Assembly: GCA_012862575.1 (NCBI GenBank)
Contig: BLSF01000064.1
Location: 62,001 to 126,000 of the forward strand
DNA: 64,000 nt
Origin: Parietichytrium sp. I65-24A
Lineage: Eukaryota > Sar > Bigyra > Thraustochytrida > Thraustochytriidae
Direction of reading: 5' to 3'
Of this stretch, positions 61,268-64,000 are shown in pieces. A model generated the notes under the pieces. The model saw only the letters and a program-made list of their open reading frames with translations, was not told the origin of the DNA and did not search any database. The translations under genes were made by a program, and so were the position numbers. Numbering within the stretch: position 1 is the first letter of the stretch; every line of letters begins with the position of its first letter.

Positions 61268-62700
61268 TTCGAAGAGGGAAAGATCCAACCAAACGGATCA
61301 CTCCTTCACGTTCGTTCAAAGCCTTTCTCGACTTTCTCGATCCAGCTAATCCAGCTCCACGCGCCAGTCCGTCCCTGAGAGATCCTACCGTATCCTCCGT
61401 GTGCGATCAGCGCGCGTTATTCGGAACTTACTTATTCGATTAGCGATTGTGGTGGGAGGTACTCGCAAGGGTACTCGAGGACGCTCTGTTCCAATTCAGG
61501 ATTTGCTTTTTCTGAATCTGAAATAATTAATTCTGTTCTGCGCTTGTTCCGGGTATGCTAGGGTTATCACTAGCCAATGATAGCATTGCATCCAGGATTT
61601 TAGGAGAGCTTTCTCACAGGTGACAGAGTGTCACTTGCTAAGAGTCCTTCGAACTACTAGGTGATCATGTAAGTAGGAGTGCCAGAGCGTGTACTATTGG
61701 AACCTCATTAGCGGTTCAAGTAAAAGTCTTCAGATTCCGAGACTGTGCAGGCTGAGCTAGACAAAAGTGTAGGAACATGCGAGGTACTGTAGAAACTTCC
61801 ATACCCATCGTGTGAGTCCTCAGCTTTCTTTCATTGGATGATTTGATCAAATTCAGAAAACAGTTTTTGTCTTTTGATGATGAACTTTGAATTAATAACT
61901 TGATTGATTTGGAGAAAGAATTAGTAACGATTCAAGAATCTAACTGTTTGTGCAACGAAAGTGGCAGGAGTAGAAGCGCGCAGCGTTAGAAAGAGCTAAG
62001 GCAATTCTGCGACGAGATCTTCCTTGCGGCCGCCTTCAAGTTTCGCCGCGCGAAAACGGCAATTCTGCGACGAGATCTTCCTTGCGGCCGCCTTCAAGTT
62101 TCGCCGCGCGAAAACGGCCAAAGAACCCGTCAGGAACCAGGTTTAATTAGTCGGTTCCCCATCGAACTGAACAGAACAGTGTCAACTCTTCCGCTTCACC
62201 GAATAAAACGATGTAGGCTAAGCAATCACCTCTGTTTCGCAGGTGTTGCTTGTTTACTTTTCGAGTGAACAGAGTGAACAAGCCTTCTACTAGCTAGAGG
62301 CTAGACAAGAGCTTGTTGAACGTGTTCTGGTAACAGAGTGCTCGCTTGAACGAAGCCATTCTGCCACCTGACACAGTGCGCCAAGTCTTTTCAAACGCCC
62401 AACGACGACAAAGGGAAAAAAAAAAGGGTGAACACAAAGGACCAGTGAGGACAGCATCAAAGTCCTTCAAAATCCGGCCCGAGACTTATTTCCCGTGCTG
62501 CGCGAACGGGAGGGACGAAGGAAGCCAGAAGCGGCGTGCTTGTGCGAATTTCGTGGAGTTGGCGGCACGAGTCAGTCAGAATTCGGAAGGTTGTGCATGG
62601 CCTGGTGAGCTCGATCTATGAACTCGTGAAAAGACGTTGAAGCGGACCACATTGTTGGGAGATAGAGGAGCCTCGAGGAACGGGACTGTCGGTAGGGAGA
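61268..62700. other. Divergent intergenic region with 58-bp duplication
   Basis: Promoter region between the SH3 membrane protein (-) and CEP78 (+). Contains AT-rich sequence around 61820-61930 and the perfect tandem repeat listed separately. The frame just before the CEP78 ATG is open back to a TGA at 62620 but has no ATG. Confidence 0.7.
62000..62115 (+). repeat. Perfect 2 x 58-bp tandem duplication
   Basis: Bases 62000-62057 and 62058-62115 are identical, with three further matching bases. Each unit holds a GCGGCCGC palindrome and TTTCGCCGCGCGAAA, which can form a 6-bp stem with a 3-base loop. Confidence 0.97.
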
Positions 62701-64000
62701 ATGGCATTACAGCGCATGGATGAAGGGGATAGTTTGCCCGAGTACAGTCCTGCTCAAAATGCGTACGTGAAGCTTCGGCGCAGAGTGGGTAAAGTAGGGG
62801 TTGATGCGGTGCTCTTGGACTTTTTAAGGTTTGGGATCGTTTGGAGCGACCTGGACAGCACGGATGAGAACGAGCTTCAGGTGCTGAGAAGCCTGCTTTT
62901 AGAGCCCGTATCGGAAGTACACCTGGCCTGCGGGCTTCGACGAGGCGGGAGGTTTCGAGGACATGGTCGGACCAGTGGCGTTGGAACTCCGCTGGTTTTG
63001 GAGCGCATGGAGAATCTTTCTCTTGCGAAAGCGCTTCGAGCGCCGCTGGAGGACCCCAGTCGTATTCTCGTTAGAATCGAACTGAATGGGATTCGTCTCA
63101 GGGCCGAAAGCTGCGCAGTGCTTGGCAGGGGACTTGCAAAGACAGGGCACCTTCAATTTCTATCTCTGGCGAATGGGCAGATTGGAGATGAAGGGCTGGC
63201 GAAGCTGGCACGTGGGCTTCAGCAAAATGCGACAATTCAGGACTTAGTCCTGCGTCGCTGTCTCTTGAGCGATGCTTCAGGGCCTCACTTGGCCAAGATT
63301 CTAAGTCGTCATGCGCAGAGGAGGGATGATCTCAAGTGGGCCACCTCTTTGCGCAGAGACACAAGCATGCTCACGCTTGACTCTCAGCTCACGCCGCTGG
63401 AAGTCAATGACGTGGCTCTCCAGGGGCTCTTGGTGCTTGATCTATCTGAGAATTTACTTGGGGATAGAACTGCAGAGCTGATTTCTCGAGTTCTTACTGC
63501 AGATTGCTGGCTTGGCGGACTTAACCTTCGATACAATGCATTCTCAGAAGCGGGGGTGCGGGTTCTTGCGCGACACTTGGAAGAGTCTAACGAATCTCTT
63601 GCGATTCTGGACCTTAGGGACGCTGCAAATGAAGATGATGTAAAAACACTTCGAGCCGTTGAAGAGCTGGACGCCTTTATGAGACAGAGAAGCGAACTTA
63701 CGACTGCTGGATTGATGAAAAGGTACATGCCAGAAACTTCCGAGGAGTTTTGCCTCCCAATTCTTTCGCCTCATGCAGAATTCAGGGCTGCTCAGAGCCA
63801 GTCTGACAGTGTTCAGTATGCCTCGTGCGTCATAGCATCGGCGATTCTCCGCTGGGAAAGCGGGCATCAGCTCAGCAGCTCCGTAGCAGGCATTGTGGCG
63901 ACCTTGGCGACCTCAAACACCATGTACGTGAACATAGAAATGAACACAGTTCAGGAGTCTACAAACTCCACCGAGCTGGACAAGGGGTGGCGCCCAGAAA
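62701..64000 (+). CDS. CEP78: CEP78, centrosomal/basal-body LRR protein (partial, N-terminal)
   Basis: 433 codons are open to the right edge with no stop. LRR units begin at about residue 127 ('RIELNGIRLRAESCAVLGRGLAKTGHLQFLSLANGQIGDEGL'). Then come 'GPHLAKILSRHAQRRDDLKWATSLR' and 'LVLDLSENLLGDRTAELISRVLTADCWLGGLNLRYN'. These match the animal CEP78 blocks '[21 protein letters not shown]' and 'LWLRALDL' in order and spacing. CEP78 sits at centrioles/basal bodies and controls cilium length through the EDD-DYRK2-VprBP ubiquitin ligase in animals. The ATG at 62701 is the first in frame after a stop at 62620. An unrelated hydrophilic segment follows the LRRs from about 330. The rest is outside the window. 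Confidence 0.85.
   Translation, partial: MALQRMDEGDSLPEYSPAQNAYVKLRRRVGKVGVDAVLLDFLRFGIVWSDLDSTDENELQVLRSLLLEPVSEVHLACGLRRGGRFRGHGRTSGVGTPLVLERMENLSLAKALRAPLEDPSRILVRIELNGIRLRAESCAVLGRGLAKTGHLQFLSLANGQIGDEGLAKLARGLQQNATIQDLVLRRCLLSDASGPHLAKILSRHAQRRDDLKWATSLRRDTSMLTLDSQLTPLEVNDVALQGLLVLDLSENLLGDRTAELISRVLTADCWLGGLNLRYNAFSEAGVRVLARHLEESNESLAILDLRDAANEDDVKTLRAVEELDAFMRQRSELTTAGLMKRYMPETSEEFCLPILSPHAEFRAAQSQSDSVQYASCVIASAILRWESGHQLSSSVAGIVATLATSNTMYVNIEMNTVQESTNSTELDKGWRPE

Noticed and set aside
1-64000. CRISPR arrays, transposons, retroelements or virus-like genes.
   Set aside because: I saw no spaced direct repeats, transposase, reverse transcriptase, integrase or capsid-like frames; the repeats present are simple tandem tracts.

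Overview
The window is nuclear DNA from a free-living, flagellated, intron-poor protist. Both strands carry long, mostly single-exon genes with clear eukaryotic homologues (XPC/Rad4, dihydroceramide desaturase, NAD synthetase, two-pore channel, sphingosine-1-phosphate lyase, SAM carrier, SAC3/GANP protein, CEP78, a giant ASH-repeat protein). TAA, TAG and TGA are all used as stops, so the code is standard. The introns that can be placed are short (73-148 nt) and start with GTAAGT. The sphingolipid enzymes, the two-pore channel and the basal-body/axoneme genes would suit a zoosporic stramenopile such as a thraustochytrid, but that lineage is only an inference. I see no rRNA, tRNA, CRISPR array, transposon or virus-like element.

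Layout, left to right. 1-4442 (-) is a long coiled-coil gene running off the left edge, with an unexplained frame change near 2380. XPC (5358-7622, +) converges on a fused helical-repeat/ceramide-desaturase/zinc-cluster gene (7793-10099, -). Two tandem paralogous multipass membrane proteins follow (11332-15232, -). After a gene-poor stretch with one doubtful Cys-rich gene come an EF-hand protein (17456-19026, +), LRRC40 (19886-22336, +), NAD synthetase (23200-25311, +), a pyrimidine 5'-nucleotidase (25438-26439, -), a two-pore channel (27549-30312, +), a methyltransferase (30630-31484, +) and a TBC Rab-GAP in a GC-rich island (32294-33919, +).

The right half holds S1P lyase (34275-36151, -), a FAM228-like protein (37922-38830, -), a TPR protein (39735-41627, +), the mitochondrial SAM carrier (42224-43169, +), an amino-acid transporter (43510-45114, -), a LENG8/Thp3-type SAC3 protein (46238-47221, +), an intronless 11.2-kb HYDIN-like gene (48119-59332, +), a membrane protein with an SH3 domain (59567-61267, -) and the start of CEP78 (62701-edge, +).

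These are ordinary separate transcription units, not an operon. Three themes recur. Several genes serve cilia (CEP78, HYDIN-like protein, probably the FAM228-like and large coiled-coil proteins). Two act at successive control points of sphingolipid metabolism (desaturase and S1P lyase), and two in NAD/nucleotide metabolism (NAD synthetase and 5'-nucleotidase). Many genes carry a simple (GA)n purine tract on the coding strand just before the start codon. The most novel items are the desaturase fusion, the paired membrane-protein family, the start-proximal purine tracts and a perfect 58-bp tandem duplication upstream of CEP78.
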